Source of the DNA: Crotophaga sulcirostris | Lineage: Eukaryota; Chordata; Aves; Cuculiformes; Crotophagidae | Assembly: GCA_013397455.1 (NCBI GenBank) | Contig: VYZB01000217.1 | Location: 310,001 to 374,000, forward strand | Length of the DNA stretch: 64,000 nt | Reading direction: 5' to 3' | In this document: positions 39,801-51,033 of the stretch, in pieces | Numbering within the stretch: position 1 is the stretch's first letter | Layout of the letters: every line of letters begins with the position of its first letter | Translations under genes and position numbers: made by a program | The notes under the pieces: model-generated | What the model was told of the DNA's origin: nothing | Database searches by the model: none | Seen by the model: the letters and a program-made list of their open reading frames with translations, nothing else

Positions 39801-42800
39801 AATGAATCGCTTGAGATTTCTCTTGGGTTGATTCTCTACAGTGTTTTGTGTGAGCTCCGTATCTAACCACAGTGAATCTCAATAATGCTAACAAATCCAG
39901 ATGGTAGCTTTTTACACTAATTTTGCTCAGACAGAAGTACCTGCTTAAGACACAGAGCCAGAGAGTGAATACTAGTGGAATTAGGCCCTGTATATTAAGC
40001 CTTCTTTCTGAGGGAGTTTTACAGCATTAATTAATTCTCATCATCCTGCTGTGTGTAGCTAAAAATTTTATTATCCCCATTTTATAGATGGATAAAATTA
40101 GTCACATAAAGGTTAAGTGATTTGTGCAAGGTCATGTAGTAACTCTGTAGCAGGGCTGAGAACAGAATTAGAAGTCATAACCTCTCTTACCTTGGGCTAA
40201 TAACGACTCCACATGCCACGTGTTATCCTTTCGTAAATGACACATACTCAGACAAGAACTGACTATAAAATAAGTATTTAAGAGATTCTTTACATTTCTC
40301 TTCATATTGTGTGTATCATAAAGAGTTTCAGGTGTACCTGATGAAACATTAGATTCTGCCCTAGTGTTGGGAATTAGCCTTGCTATCTTTAGGTCTATAC
40401 TTTTCAGTTGCTGACATGCAGAGCTCGCCAAACACTCATTTTACCCCAATGGTTGTTGAAGAAGTCCATGTACAAGAGCCTAGGGAAGAACACATCAAGT
40501 GGATTAGAACAGTGAAAACAATTTCCCTGGGAGTATCTGAAATTAAGTTCTTTTATACATCCTTGAGTAGCCATGAATGTCCCATGTACAATGAAAAAAC
40601 CCAGCAGTTCTTGTAAGGCCCACAGTGAGAAGTTTTTCCGAATCTCTGAAAGGCTGGATGTAGTGCAAGAAATCTTCCATTGCTGCAACACATTGTTTCC
40701 TGCAGTTGCCAGCACTGCTGGAGCAAACACAAGTCTCAGTGGCTGTCTCATCTATATAATTCAGGAGCATTTGTATAGCTTTGGGATATAGGTTACACTT
40801 CTTGTTGCTCCTGCTTGTCACAGAATAAAAAATGACTCTGTGCTAAATGACATGGCCCTGACTGAGCTTGTCGTTGCAGGGTGGGGAAACCACGACATTC
40901 AAGGCATTCATTTATGAAGAAGAGAAATTATGTTTGTCAGCTTCAGATACAGCTTATTGTTTCGTCCTTGAGAGAACAGACAAGATTCAGATCCCTAATA
41001 ACGTGGCCAATTTGAAGTAAAAAAATGCAAAGGCAGTAGAAACAGGAATGAATGTTTCCCTGTTTAAAAATTATTTAAATAGTATTTAAATGTATTTAAA
41101 ATTAATCTTATATAGAACTGGTTGAATTACTAATTGCAAATAAAGTGCCAGATAATACTGTTCAGTGAGTTATTAGTCAGGAGTCAGTGATACGTGTTTT
41201 TCTAGTTTGCACTCTGGTAGCATCCAAAGAAGCCTTCGGATAGGGACTGAGTACGTTATACCCGGCACAATGAAAATACACAAGAACAGCCCCTGTCCAA
41301 AAGACATTAAAGCCAAAAACACCATTAGAGAGAAAATAAATGGGCAAAGTGGTATCTCATTAGTTCCATTTCCTTCAATTTTAAAAATTCATTTATTTTA
41401 ATTTTTATTTCAGTAACGGGGAATGAGGTAAGTTCAAAATGGCTGAAGGAGGTGAAGAAACAGGAGAAAATTAATTCTGAAGGAAAGAGGACACCAGAGT
41501 GGCAGTGTGGCTAGCAGACTGAAAGGCAAAGGCAGAACAGGAGAGAAAGGATGGAGCTTAGCTCGGCAGGCACAGAGCCAGCTTGAGCTGGGCAAGTGTT
41601 TGAGATTAAGTGCAGGGAAGGGGCTTCTTTCTAATATTTGAAAAGGGCAGCAACTCTCAGCAGGTTTAATCTTTCTTTCTTCTGAGCTACTTTGTCCTAG
41701 TGACCAACACCACTAAATTTTTAATACCAATTAGCAATCCAGGAGAGAATGGCAGAAGCTCCAGATTAGTTCTGATGCTGATGGTTTTTTTCTGCTGGTT
41801 ACAAACTACTTCAAGCCTTCCAGCATATATACCTGCCCCCAAGTCACCTGCTTCCATTTTTCTTAATGATTGCAGAGATACTCTATTGTTGAGGTGATTT
41901 TATTTTTTTAAGTAGATTTGATCAAAAATGGTGGGGTGTGAATTGACGATGCTGGTGGGAAGAGAGGTATGCATTTAATATATTGATGTTAGGCCTATAA
42001 GATCTGAGATAAAGCACTACCATTACCTTCTCATACCTTTGCATTACTAGCCACTACTGAATGACACAGTGAAGAAAGGCTGTTAGAGAAGGCTAATGCC
42101 TGTACAGCTGGTGTAATGAAGAAATGGGAGGTTTAGTTACAGGAAACCACAGCTCCAACAGAAGGAGCTGAAAAGATATAGATAAGATTAGTGATGTATG
42201 TAAAGGCACAGATAATGTGTGACAGAGTCTGCCCAGCTGAATAGGTTGAAGCCAGCAGTAATAGGAAGCCCATGTTCTCCCTAATCCTCCTAGATAAGCT
42301 GTTCCATCCAGAATTATCAGCCAACAATCTTCAGGGTATCAGGCTGAAAATGAAGTTTCAGACTGCTTTGATTCCTCATCCATAAATGAAAAAGTGCCTG
42401 AAGGATCTTTATTTATTCTCGCTCCCTCCGAAACACTCTTCAAAAAGTGCCAATATACTAGCAACAGATGCATAAAGCCTCGCTTACTTTGATTGACAGA
42501 ACATGATATAAAGCATCTCTCACTTGACATTTTAGTTTCATAAGGCTCCAAGCAAGTGTATGTGTGAGTGTAACTTTAAAACTTACCAAGGAAATAAAAG
42601 GAGATATATGCAAACTTCAAGAGAATGTTTTCTGAGTAGAGTATAATTCCTCCCTTGTTTCAAGACCTTATATGACAAGTTGTGCAGGTGATGAATAATT
42701 TCTGTAGGTCCTTTCAGCCCTGTGTTTATTAAATGTCTGCAATATTTGTACTGTTAGCTTTTGTAGAGTTACAAAATAATTGATATTTATGTCCCCAGGA

Positions 42801-45800
42801 AATGTGTTTAATTTAAAGAGAAAAAGTACTTCAGAACAAACTTTCCAAATATGAATGAGCATGAAAAGGAGTACAGGTTCATACCTTCTTTCAATAAATT
42901 AAAATTATCAAAAATGTGCAGGAAGAATTTTAGCTGGGTTTTGTATTTCTTTTCTCGACTGTTCTATGCAGGTATGAAGGGAGGAGAACACTGGCACCTA
43001 CATGTAGTGTGCCTGTTTTTCTGATGTAACTACTTGAGATTAACTCCCCCGAGGACATCAGCCTGGGCAATAGTTATGAGTAGGATTTGTACTATGTCCT
43101 CATTAGCTTTTATGCTTTAACACATTTTTTTATTCTCGCATATGGTTTGCCTTGAGCTTCCAATGACGCTGTATTCTATATACGTGAACACTTAGAACAC
43201 TGACGATGAATTAAACAATTTGTACCTGGAGAGAAAGGAAACTGTTTGAAAGAATCTATAACCCTCAACCTTTTATGATGGGTTGCATCTACTCTTTCTA
43301 ATGAGGAACACTTCTCACCTCTGAAGAAAAGGAAAAGAAAAATCTCTGTGTGTGAGTTTCATTGGAGGAAAGAACAGAACCATGATCAAAGGGAACTAGG
43401 AGTTTTCTTTCTATTTACAGTGGAGAGCCAAGACAATTAACTAAAATACCGTGGAAGAACATCAGAAAAGGAAAATTGTTTGTGAATATTAACATGAAAC
43501 TTTTCAAAGCAAGGGGGGAAAAGCCTAGGTAAAGCATTCCTATTTTTCTGTCCTCTTGTTCCATTTCCTCTACATTAAGCTGTAAATTACCTGCTTCCAA
43601 ACTTGAAAATGTTCTGCTCACACCAGTTAATCAAAAAAAGCTACTAATTTTCACAAAGCTACTAATATTTCAGAGTACTAGTTATGTGATAAAATAACAG
43701 TCTTCTGAGAAATGCTCAAGGTTTTCATATTTTAGAAGATATTTTTAAGGCATACGCTTTTTGAATGCTACAATTATCATTTTATACTTCTTCCTGCCTG
43801 ACCCTATTTAATGAAATATAGATAAACTGATTGAAATGTCATGTGCTGCATATTCTTCCAGGGAAAAGTGTAAAACTGAATGAGCTTTCTTTTTAAAACT
43901 AATTGTCTAAATAGTTACATTTTCAGAAAGCATGTGTGAATTTTCACTAAGTACATCCAGAATTGGTTCTCCCAGTGTTTTGCATTTTTGATTTTTGTTT
44001 ATTCTATAGGAATGACCGTAAGAAATTTCTGTTTACCATATCTGTTGGTCAACATATGCTGGAGAACAGTGGTAGGTCATTATCAAATGAATAACAAAGA
44101 TGCTATACTAAAACCAACATCCCCATCACTGAATGTAGGGACAGGAATAATGGCAGTCTCTAAACTAGGAATCCTGAGGGAGAATCTGGGCACTGGCGAG
44201 TGAAACTCAGCTAAAGCGGAGTTGCAAAATGAAAGAGGGAATGGTTAAAAGACATGTACGTTGAGAAATGGATACTTCATCTTTAGATGCAGAGATAACG
44301 TACCTTTCTTGCCATTTCTTCTTTCCTGTCCTTGACTACTGGACCATGCACAACTTTCCTGAATTCCTAAAACTGATAAGCTGGAAAAGAGGAGACATAT
44401 GCCCAGTTTTTTTATCACAGTATCTTGTAGAAAATCAGAAATGTGCTTTTGTTCCTGCATTCTTAACTGTAAGAGAATGAGAAAACTCTCCCGTTACTAG
44501 ATTTCTATTTGCCAGAAAATAGTAAGAAGCAAAATAAACTAATATTTACAGTGTTAAGCATCGCTGCTAAGCACTGCAGAACGGCAGCTGGTGAGTAGCA
44601 GCCTTGTTCATGTTTGGAGTGATGACACAAAGTGGGTTCTCAAATTCAAGTCCCACCAAGGTCAATGGGGATCGTCCTTACTCAAATGATTTGGAATTAG
44701 ATCCTTTTTATGTATCTTTAACCATGTTATCAACCCAGTTAGTGGACTTGAATGGATGTTGAATGTTTTAATTCACAGCTGGCAGCACTTGTGAGTGGAC
44801 TAAAGAGAAGTTTGTAGGCATGGCTTAATAGTTTTTCTCAGTTGCAAATGATCCTATGTACGTGGCAGCTACATGTTTGTCTACGGATATGGAAAAATGC
44901 CTTCAAATACTGTATTTATTTTTAAGTGAATAATATTCTTCAACCATGCTTTAGAATGAGCTTCAGCTGCTTGACAGCAAAGCTGAGCACAGTTGGAAGA
45001 CAGATCTTTGTGTACCAGTGACTTTCTGCTTTGCCTGTACATTAATGTGTTCAAGCATGCAAGAGAGGGCATAAGAGAAAAAAAGGCTGAGGAGAGAATG
45101 TGCCAAAAGGGACAAGTCCTGTTGACTTTAAACAGACATATCATAGATATTACTTTGAGGACAAACAGGACATGGGAAAGAATTAAGAAATCAGTAGGGT
45201 TTCTCAAAGTCTTAGGGCAAGGCTGACTCATTCACCCATGTGGGCAGGTTAGACGATGTGGTGAAAGCTGGTAATCCTTTGCCTGTTTGTACTGCCAAAA
45301 TTTAGTTAATGTAATTGATGTCTCCAGCGTCTTCTGTGTAGTGCAAAATACTTACTGTCTGGAAGTGCTGACATGCTGGCACACCTGTACTCCAAAGGGA
45401 AAAAAAAAAGGTAAAATAAAAAAATAAACCAAAAACCATAAAAGGACCTTCAGGAAAGAGCTAAAGGGTTAAAATAATTTGAAATGCCACAGAGTGCTCC
45501 CACAGTTTTGAAATGTTAATCAGTTTTGAAAGTGTAAGTCATCCCCTGCTGATAAAGAAAATGAACATTGGAATAGAAGAAAAATTGGAATTTCTGAATT
45601 AAGAATCTGCGTGGCTTTTCATCAACACTTAGTAGGCAATCCAAATACTCAAGTCTGTCACCCAGCAGATTGGTGTATAACTCTATATTTTATACTATGC
45701 ACACATTTAGAGCTGGGATGCCTACCTGTGTCTCTTCACTAGCCATTTTTATTTATGCATGTACTGGGGACAACAAAGGAGAGAACAGAGACACTCAGAA

Positions 45801-48800
45801 ATCACTCTGAAAGTGTCTGAACGCACTGACTGATTTCACTGACAATTACCACAATTCTAACATAGACATTCCCAGGGGAACTATCACCAACGCTACATTC
45901 CTTGCTTTGGCTGATTTAACTAAAGTGGAATAAGAGCAAAGGAAAATGGTAAGCTTTCACTGCTCTGTGGATAGAAAAGATCCTAGCTCTCTGTCCTGCC
46001 ATAGATGCTCTAGTGCAGAAGGAAAAGAAGGCCCTTTAGGTTACACGTTCTCTAAATGATGTAAACTTTACCTGGCAGTACAGGTGCAAAGAGCAGCTTT
46101 GCTGCTATTTTGTGAGGGATGGGTTTCATTCTGGTGGTTTTGTTTTCAGACTAACTTTGTCTTGGTATTGTCTGTTTCCAGGGCTTAATTTGATAACATG
46201 TGGGGACCGAGGAGATGACAATCGCATTCAGGGGGAAAGTCCTCACTTTAAGAAGAGCATGGCACAGATTTTTATGTTGCTCAGCTATTATAACAAAGGT
46301 AGGGGCAGGTATAACCATCAGCAAAGACTCAGCATATTTTTCTTCTTTTACTGCAGTCAAGAAGATGCCTTAAACTCTTTGCATAAAGACTAATACACAC
46401 AAAACATATTTTTTCTCATTTTAAGCTGGCATTTGCTTTCTGCTTGTTTATTTTAAATATGTTGCATTTTATAAATTCAGAACTTGTAAGCTCAGAGAGG
46501 AATGCTTCTCATGGCCCCAAGCAAACATCTCTGATTGTAACATCCCATTATGCATGGATGAAAAGCTAAGCTAATAACTAATTTTCACCCTCACAACACA
46601 GGCATCTCTGACAAGATTAAAAGCAATTGTCTTTAAGGGATGTTTATTAACATTAGCCCAAAGTGGACAAATGGGCCAGTGAGGAAGCAAAGTAAGATCC
46701 TGAATTAGAACTAGGCAATTTAGCAGTGCACGTAAGAAAATACACGACATTTAAAAGAGAAAAAAAGACAGCCAGAGAATGCGTCATATTAATGTCACAT
46801 AAGATCCACTGAGGGAAATACTATGAAGGAAATGCCTAAATGATTGAAAAATGAGCATTTAGTGTCATGCTGTCTGTGAATATTGCACAATCTTTCTTTA
46901 TCTTTTATGTCCAAATTGGATGTGGTTTGCATTGCAATAGTATATGCCAAAGCGTATTTAGAAATACGTGGCAGAGCATAAGTGGTATTTCTTTCTCTTC
47001 TTCCAGGAACACATTAATATGGGCTTAGATACAGAAGTTTACCTCTTTATAATGACATAATATAGCTACCATTTTTAATGTTGATAAACATAATCCTTTC
47101 AGGAGCTGTCAATAGAAACTGAAATGCTGCAGAAAATGGTATAGTTGGTCATGTTAACAGTTACTATGTTCAACTTCTTAACAGTTGCTTTGGGTGGACT
47201 GCCTTTTAGATGATAGAAAATATATGTGTATTTGTGGTCAGTAAAGACATTACAGTACTCTACCAGGAGATGTTTGTGTACGTCAGTGTCACAACTAAAC
47301 TGCAGCTTGGGTATTGAGGTCTACCTGAACTTCCCCATGTGGCTTGCCTGATGCTGATCTCCACTTCCTTTTCTCTCCTGGATGTCCACATAGTACAGCT
47401 GTGTGTGTCCTAATACTTACCACATTTTGCCTTGTGGCTGCATTTCAGTGGAGAAATTAAAGATTAATAATATCTTTCCACGTTTTTCTGGTTTTGATTT
47501 GGTTTGTTGGTTTGTTTGTTTTCCTGAAGTGCTGTGCACCTTTAAAAGCCCCCTGAGATAATGGGGCTGTGAAAATTCAGCTTTCTCTTACTCATTATCA
47601 TCACTGGCAACATGAAGATGCTGTTTGCATAGAAAGCAAGGCTAAAAATTCTGAATTAGAGAAAAGAAACCAAGAATTGTCCTGATAATTAGTGATGACT
47701 GCAGCTAAGATTTAACTGTAAGCTTGTCACATGAATGGATGTGGGCATTACCAGCCACAACGTGAGTTGTGATGTATCTGCTAGTGGCAGAATAGGTAGC
47801 AGGATCAATTGTTCTTTTCGACTGAAGGGACAACAGTGGTCTAGCAAAATAAAATTAAAAAAAAAATAATAATTAAGGGCAGTGGATATTGCATGACCAG
47901 TGCTGAGTGTACATTGCAGTACAAGATATAAATGCAGTTTGTGTCAATGCAGTTAAGCTAGATTTAAATTAGCTGTTCTCACGGGCAGTGTAGCTGCAGC
48001 AATGCGAACTTCAACTGGTTGAAGGAATTAACCAGATTAATCTGCCCATGGTTTGCACCATGCACTAAACTCCAAAACCCACTACTTGTCCCTCAGGAAA
48101 GTTTATTCAAAGCAGACCTGTGGGTTTCTGTAAATGCTGCTGTCACACTTGGAGTATGACACCTTTTTTGTCTCTGTTCAAGAGGTACAAGCCATCTAGA
48201 AAAACTAGCTGGCTTGCTGAGGATTCCCCATTTGTTAAAGCATTTTTCTGGAGCATGGCCCACTACACCTGACCTTCAGTTATGAGAGATCCCACAGAGT
48301 CTCAGACAGTCAGCACTGTCAGAAAAGTTTTAGATTACTCTAATTTATGCCAAACCCAATCTGGATCCTGACAGTCCCAAAATCAAAAGAGTCCAAACAT
48401 AGATTAAAGCCACATTTCTTCCACTTTTCCTTGCAGTTCCGGCAGATAAAGGGCTTATCCAGCAACTGTATAGGTGCAGGTTAACTTGGAGAAGTCATTT
48501 AGAAATTGGCTTTAAAATTAAAAGCAAAATATTTTATAGTTAGAATGTTGTAGCTGAGAACAGAAATATGAAAGTCTAGGAATAGCAAAGACTTGAGAGC
48601 AACCTTAAATGTACCCTTTTTCCTTTGTTTATTTTTCCTATTACTGAAAGAAGAATCATTTCTCAGGGAACAAAATACACTTATTTATAACACAGTATGT
48701 AATCAGTTCAATCTATCCCCTATCCATAGCAACAACAAAACTACTCAGAACACTGAACAGGAATACATTAAAAACATGACATGAGCCCTTCAGAGGTTTT

Positions 48801-51033
48801 CAATTATTATTTTTCTTTCCTTGCACAAAGGTACAAGCTGTCATTGTATAGTTGCTTTTTAAAATGCAGAGTATGAAAGAGATGTGTTTCTTCCACATAG
48901 AGCCTTTAAGCACAACCATTGCAAAACTTAATCCCTCCCTCTTTTTAATCTCCTTGCTCCTTTAATAACTCCCGACTAATATGTAACTCAACAACCAGAA
49001 AAAAAAAGGTAGTTTTCATAGATGGAAAACACAACAATGAAAGGCAGCAGAGTCCACAGGGCAGGATATGGATCTTTGGGATGCTCCATTTCTTTTCCAG
49101 GCTATGCCATTAGCTCCCCATGTTGCCACAAGCAGGTCATTTCATTTGGCTACTGCTAGTTCCCTGCTATGCAAATAAGAACACCACCACTGATCCATGT
49201 TTTAAAATCTGCTGAGGAAACAAACTTGGATTTACTTGTTGAAAATTCAAGAATTAAATCCATAGGAGTACTTCTACAGGAATACAACTCATAATAATAA
49301 ATATTACTGGTAATAAGAATTTAAATGCAGATAATTATGTACAATTTATTTAGATCACCACTTCCCCTGGTGTATAAAAGACTTATAATACATAAGTTTA
49401 TTTAAAGTTAACAGCAAAGCCAAATGAACTTATCATCTATACTTGCTCCTGTTCATCTAAGTTTACTTGTGTTGTTCAGAGCTACATGTCTGAAATTCTG
49501 CTAATGTGATGATGGATTCCAAAAAGTGTCTTTTTAATAGAGTATGTTTGTGATATTCACCCCACACATTATTATTTATTAAGGTCTTTGGACTAGAGAG
49601 AACAATATAAGAAAGAAAAAACCTATAGCCTTTTTAAAGAGTCATTGACAAGGCTATCATCATGCATAGAGTTTGGAGACTCCTACTATATCTTTCAAAT
49701 TGAACAGGTTAAAGTGTCCTTAACCACAGTGATTGAAAATAGTCTGCTTCTCACTTCCATAGGAATTAGTACCTCCAGCATCAGAGCGTGTAACATGTCA
49801 GCTCATCACACGGCATTTATTACATAAACCTTTCTAAAGATTGCACAAAAAGGAATATCGTTGTGTATGAATTTATCTTCTGCTTCTGTAGTCAGTCACT
49901 CTTGGGAATATGGTATAGGATATATACCTTATTTAAATCTCATACATTGTAATTTACAAATGTTGATTTGGAATTAGTACATTCCAGAATTAACCCAGCA
50001 AGCAGTTCAGTGTCAAAGAAGTTTAAAAATTTTACAACAACAGTAGATTACTTAAAATAATTAGTTCTTTCCAAAGCTATCATAACAGCGAATAGCAAAA
50101 AATCGGAATAGTTCCATATATTTTATAAAATATTAGCAAATATGTTTCTGGAAAGTTCTGTAGAAATTGGTGTAAAAACAGAAGTACTGTGCTGATATGC
50201 TTTCAGCCATGTGTTATGTTGTTTTATTTTCAGCACGTCATCAACTGTTTTCTTTTGATATGATCAAAGAACCACACATATTCACTCAAATAAGGTATAA
50301 AGAAATCTGTGCTTCTGTTTTTCTTTAGTTTCCAGTCTTTCATTTTTGACTGTTCTTTAAACAAGAAATTGTGAGTGTTCTTATGGTTAAGATGTGTATC
50401 AATTAAAAGTGAACTATTTACTACAGGAAAGATAAAACTTCAAGATCTTTCAGATACGCACATTAATGCTAGGAACTTGATTGCACTCCAGGGAGATACT
50501 CTGTTATCACAGAAACACTCAGATTTAGCACTCTAGTGATTAGTGCAGGAAAAATATATATACAGACAAGTGGATTAAATTGAAGCAACTAATTTTAGCC
50601 TAGTGAACTAAGCCTATAATGTAATTCCTATACATATTATAGGTTTTCAATAGTGGCTAGAGGCATGCATTATTATATGGGCTTGCACTCTTCTGCTATA
50701 GGGCTGGGCTACACAATAGGGCCTCAAGATAAAAGGAGTTTTCATTTTTTAAAGGACTTGCAATAATGATGTAAAATCTCCTAGGGTCAGCAAGTGCGAA
50801 AAGAAGAGTTTGATGCAATAAACATACAGCCTTCAGATATATTGTATCAACTTTTTCCTGATCCCATCAAATCTCGTAAGACAGTTTGTAGTCAGATAGA
50901 AAACTTGTTAGGGATACTTACTGCCAATGATATTCCTTATAGCCAGTTTGCACTGGAAAACTTCTGCCTTCTGCTCAGGGAGAAGGAACAGACTGATGGA
51001 GATATCTTCCATATTTCGCATGCTAAGCACTGA
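33766..51033 (+). CDS. putative multi-exon vertebrate gene, 3' portion, unrecognised protein
   Basis: Twelve plus-strand segments, listed separately, each lie between an AG acceptor and a GT donor. Each has an open frame, and in order they keep codon phase: 0-1, 1-2, 2-2, 2-1, 1-0, 0-0, 0-2, 2-2, 2-1, 1-1, 1-2, 2-stop. Total coding length is about 1,170 bases (about 390 residues). The model is 5'-incomplete: no start codon or promoter is identified. The product is soluble in appearance, with no obvious signal peptide or membrane span, a basic middle part (residue runs such as IRKGKLF and RNDRKKFLF) and an acidic patch EEHIKW/YEEEK. I do not recognise the family and assign no function. The first five small exons are weaker than those from 40880 onward. 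The last exon has an apparent one-base frameshift. Alternatives are a decayed gene, or partly chance joins among the small exons. Confidence 0.5.
35153..35273 (+). CDS. candidate exon (phase 1 to 2)
   Basis: A strong polypyrimidine acceptor (TTTGCTTTCAACAG) and a moderate donor GTATAT. Only one of the three frames is open, reading MIAFTDRNGHRTHAHLSHAR and onward with a His/Cys-rich patch CHIHMCKYFFQ. It joins the 37104 segment in phase. 121 bases is a typical vertebrate exon size. Confidence 0.38.
37104..37160 (+). CDS. candidate exon (phase 2 to 2)
   Basis: Acceptor GTATTTATTGCAG and a near-ideal donor GG/GTGAGT. Of three frames only one stays open to the donor, reading TVSYKIQMLTKYIWRPYV, and that frame fits both neighbours. 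57 bases. Confidence 0.42.
38126..38172 (+). CDS. candidate exon (phase 2 to 1)
   Basis: A strong acceptor (TTTTACTTTTCCAG) and an ideal donor AG/GTAAGC. The frame that fits the neighbours reads DSTFIMPGPGESMFR. A second frame is also open in this 47-base segment, so the coding frame rests on phase agreement. Confidence 0.42.
38670..38701 (+). CDS. candidate micro-exon (phase 1 to 0)
   Basis: Acceptor TTTTTACAG and donor A/GTAAGG. It reads KYTGMLCKSK after completing an alanine codon with the previous segment. At only 32 bases it is the weakest join in the model and could be false. Confidence 0.22.
38702..40421 (+). other. intron of the putative gene with a MIR relic
   Basis: No coding segment that fits the phase chain was found. 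It holds the MIR-like element at 40060-40190. Open frames at 39537-39799 on both strands have no splice support. Confidence 0.35.
40060..40190 (-). repeat. MIR-like SINE relic, minus strand
   Basis: The plus strand reads TTATTATCCCCATTTTATAG, then a GTTAAGTGATTTGTGCAAGG-type stretch, then TCATGTAGTAACTCTGTAGC and AGGGCTGAGAACAGAATT. This is the order of the MIR core in reverse complement: the A-rich count motif, the conserved AAGTGACTTGCCCAAGGTCA-type core, and the GCAGGGCTGGGATT-type part. MIRs are ancient amniote SINEs, so this is a very old insertion, inside an intron of the putative gene. Similarity is to remembered family features, not an alignment. Confidence 0.7.
40422..40532 (+). CDS. 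candidate exon (phase 0 to 0)
   Basis: Acceptor TTTTCAGTTGCTGACATGCAG and a weak donor GGA/GTATCT. The 37-codon frame includes VVEEVHVQEPREEHIKWIR, an acidic and amphipathic stretch. Because it is phase 0 on both sides, it can be dropped without breaking the frame between 38701 and 40880, so its inclusion is optional. Minus-strand open frames over the same bases are listed as rejected. Confidence 0.33.
40880..41016 (+). CDS. probable exon (phase 0 to 2)
   Basis: Acceptor TTGTCGTTGCAG and donor AA/GTAAAA. It is one open frame of 45 codons with natural protein composition, including TTFKAFIYEEEKLCLSASDT and FVLERTDKIQIPNNVANL. The frame ends exactly at the donor, as the next in-frame codon would be TAA. 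The remaining AA plus the first base of 43421 makes an asparagine codon. This is one of the best-supported exons of the model. The protein segment is not recognised. Confidence 0.52.
41017..43420 (+). other. intron of the putative gene
   Basis: About 2.4 kb with only short non-chaining open frames (41207-41401, 41700-41897, and minus frames near 42133-42862). A 14-base segment at 41414-41427 has an ideal donor but fits no phase. No repeat was recognised. Confidence 0.35.
43421..43528 (+). CDS. probable exon (phase 2 to 2)
   Basis: A strong acceptor (TTTTCTTTCTATTTACAG) and donor AG/GTAAAG. The single fitting frame has 35 codons, rich in lysine and arginine: PRQLTKIPWKNIRKGKLFVN, then a second basic run. 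It joins 41016 upstream and 44010 downstream without adjusting the phase; the latter join forms an arginine codon. 108 bases is a typical exon length. Confidence 0.55.
44010..44071 (+). CDS. probable exon (phase 2 to 1)
   Basis: Acceptor TTGTTTATTCTATAG and donor GTG/GTAGGT. The fitting frame reads NDRKKFLFTISVGQHMLENS and joins the 46182 exon through a glycine codon. Another frame is also open over these 62 bases, so phase agreement decides. Confidence 0.52.
46182..46298 (+). CDS. probable exon (phase 1 to 1)
   Basis: Acceptor TATTGTCTGTTTCCAG and donor AAAG/GTAGGG. The fitting frame includes LNLITCGDRGDDNRIQGESP and KKSMAQIFMLLSYYNK. It is symmetrical, 117 bases. The next exon completes an alanine codon. 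Among the strongest splice-site and frame combinations in the window. Confidence 0.58.
46299..50233 (+). other. 3.9-kb intron of the putative gene
   Basis: No exon-like segment that fits the phase chain. A possible regulatory block lies at about 46520-46960. A weakly MIR-like stretch lies near 49095-49200. Short TTTG-type repeats occur near 47495-47522. Confidence 0.35.
46520..46960. promoter_or_regulatory. candidate intronic conserved non-coding block
   Basis: Non-coding and non-repetitive, with homeodomain-like and octamer-like motifs (TTATGCATGGATG, CTAATAACTAATTTTC), a GATTAAAAGCAATTG stretch and TGTTTATTAACATTAG, which contains a forkhead-like TGTTTAT core. The texture resembles a vertebrate enhancer. 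Conservation cannot be tested here. Confidence 0.25.
50234..50294 (+). CDS. probable exon (phase 1 to 2)
   Basis: Acceptor GTTGTTTTATTTTCAG and donor AAG/GTATAA. Two of three frames hit a stop within the segment; the only open one reads RHQLFSFDMIKEPHIFTQI and is the one required by the previous exon. It leaves two bases (AG) for the next exon. 61 bases. Confidence 0.52.
50755..51033 (+). CDS. probable last coding exon with apparent one-base frameshift
   Basis: The acceptor is TTTTCATTTTTTAAAG, with an excellent pyrimidine tract, and it takes the phase left by 50294 (an arginine codon). That frame runs about 21 codons and then meets TAA at 50819-50821. A different frame (-1) is open from about 50785 to TGA at 51031-51033 and has clear protein character: NIQPSDILYQLFPDP, SQIENLLGILTANDIPYSQF, LENFCLLLREKE. 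The switch point is near the A run at 50799-50802, so loss of one base there explains the break. No good donor follows, so it is probably terminal. It is either a lesion in a decaying gene, an assembly slip, or an acceptor I mis-assigned (TAG at 50782-50784 offers an alternative acceptor that does not fit phase). Confidence 0.48.

Noticed and set aside
41414..41427. 14-base segment with strong acceptor and ideal donor GAG/GTAAGT
   Set aside because: Its length does not fit the phase needed between 41016 and 43421, and it is too short to judge.
41700..41897. Open segment after acceptor TTTGTCCTAG
   Set aside because: The only usable donors are weak, and it cannot be inserted between 41016 and 43421 without breaking phase.
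49095..49200. Possible plus-strand MIR
   Set aside because: Only scattered similarity to the MIR core order; too weak to list as a feature.
50330..50371. Segment ending in a GTGAGT donor between two exons
   Set aside because: The intron separating it from 50294 would be only about 35 bases, too short for vertebrate splicing, and the phase does not help.
50430..50536. Open frame of about 35 codons after acceptor TTTACTACAG
   Set aside because: No donor before its stop, and it does not take the phase left by 50294.
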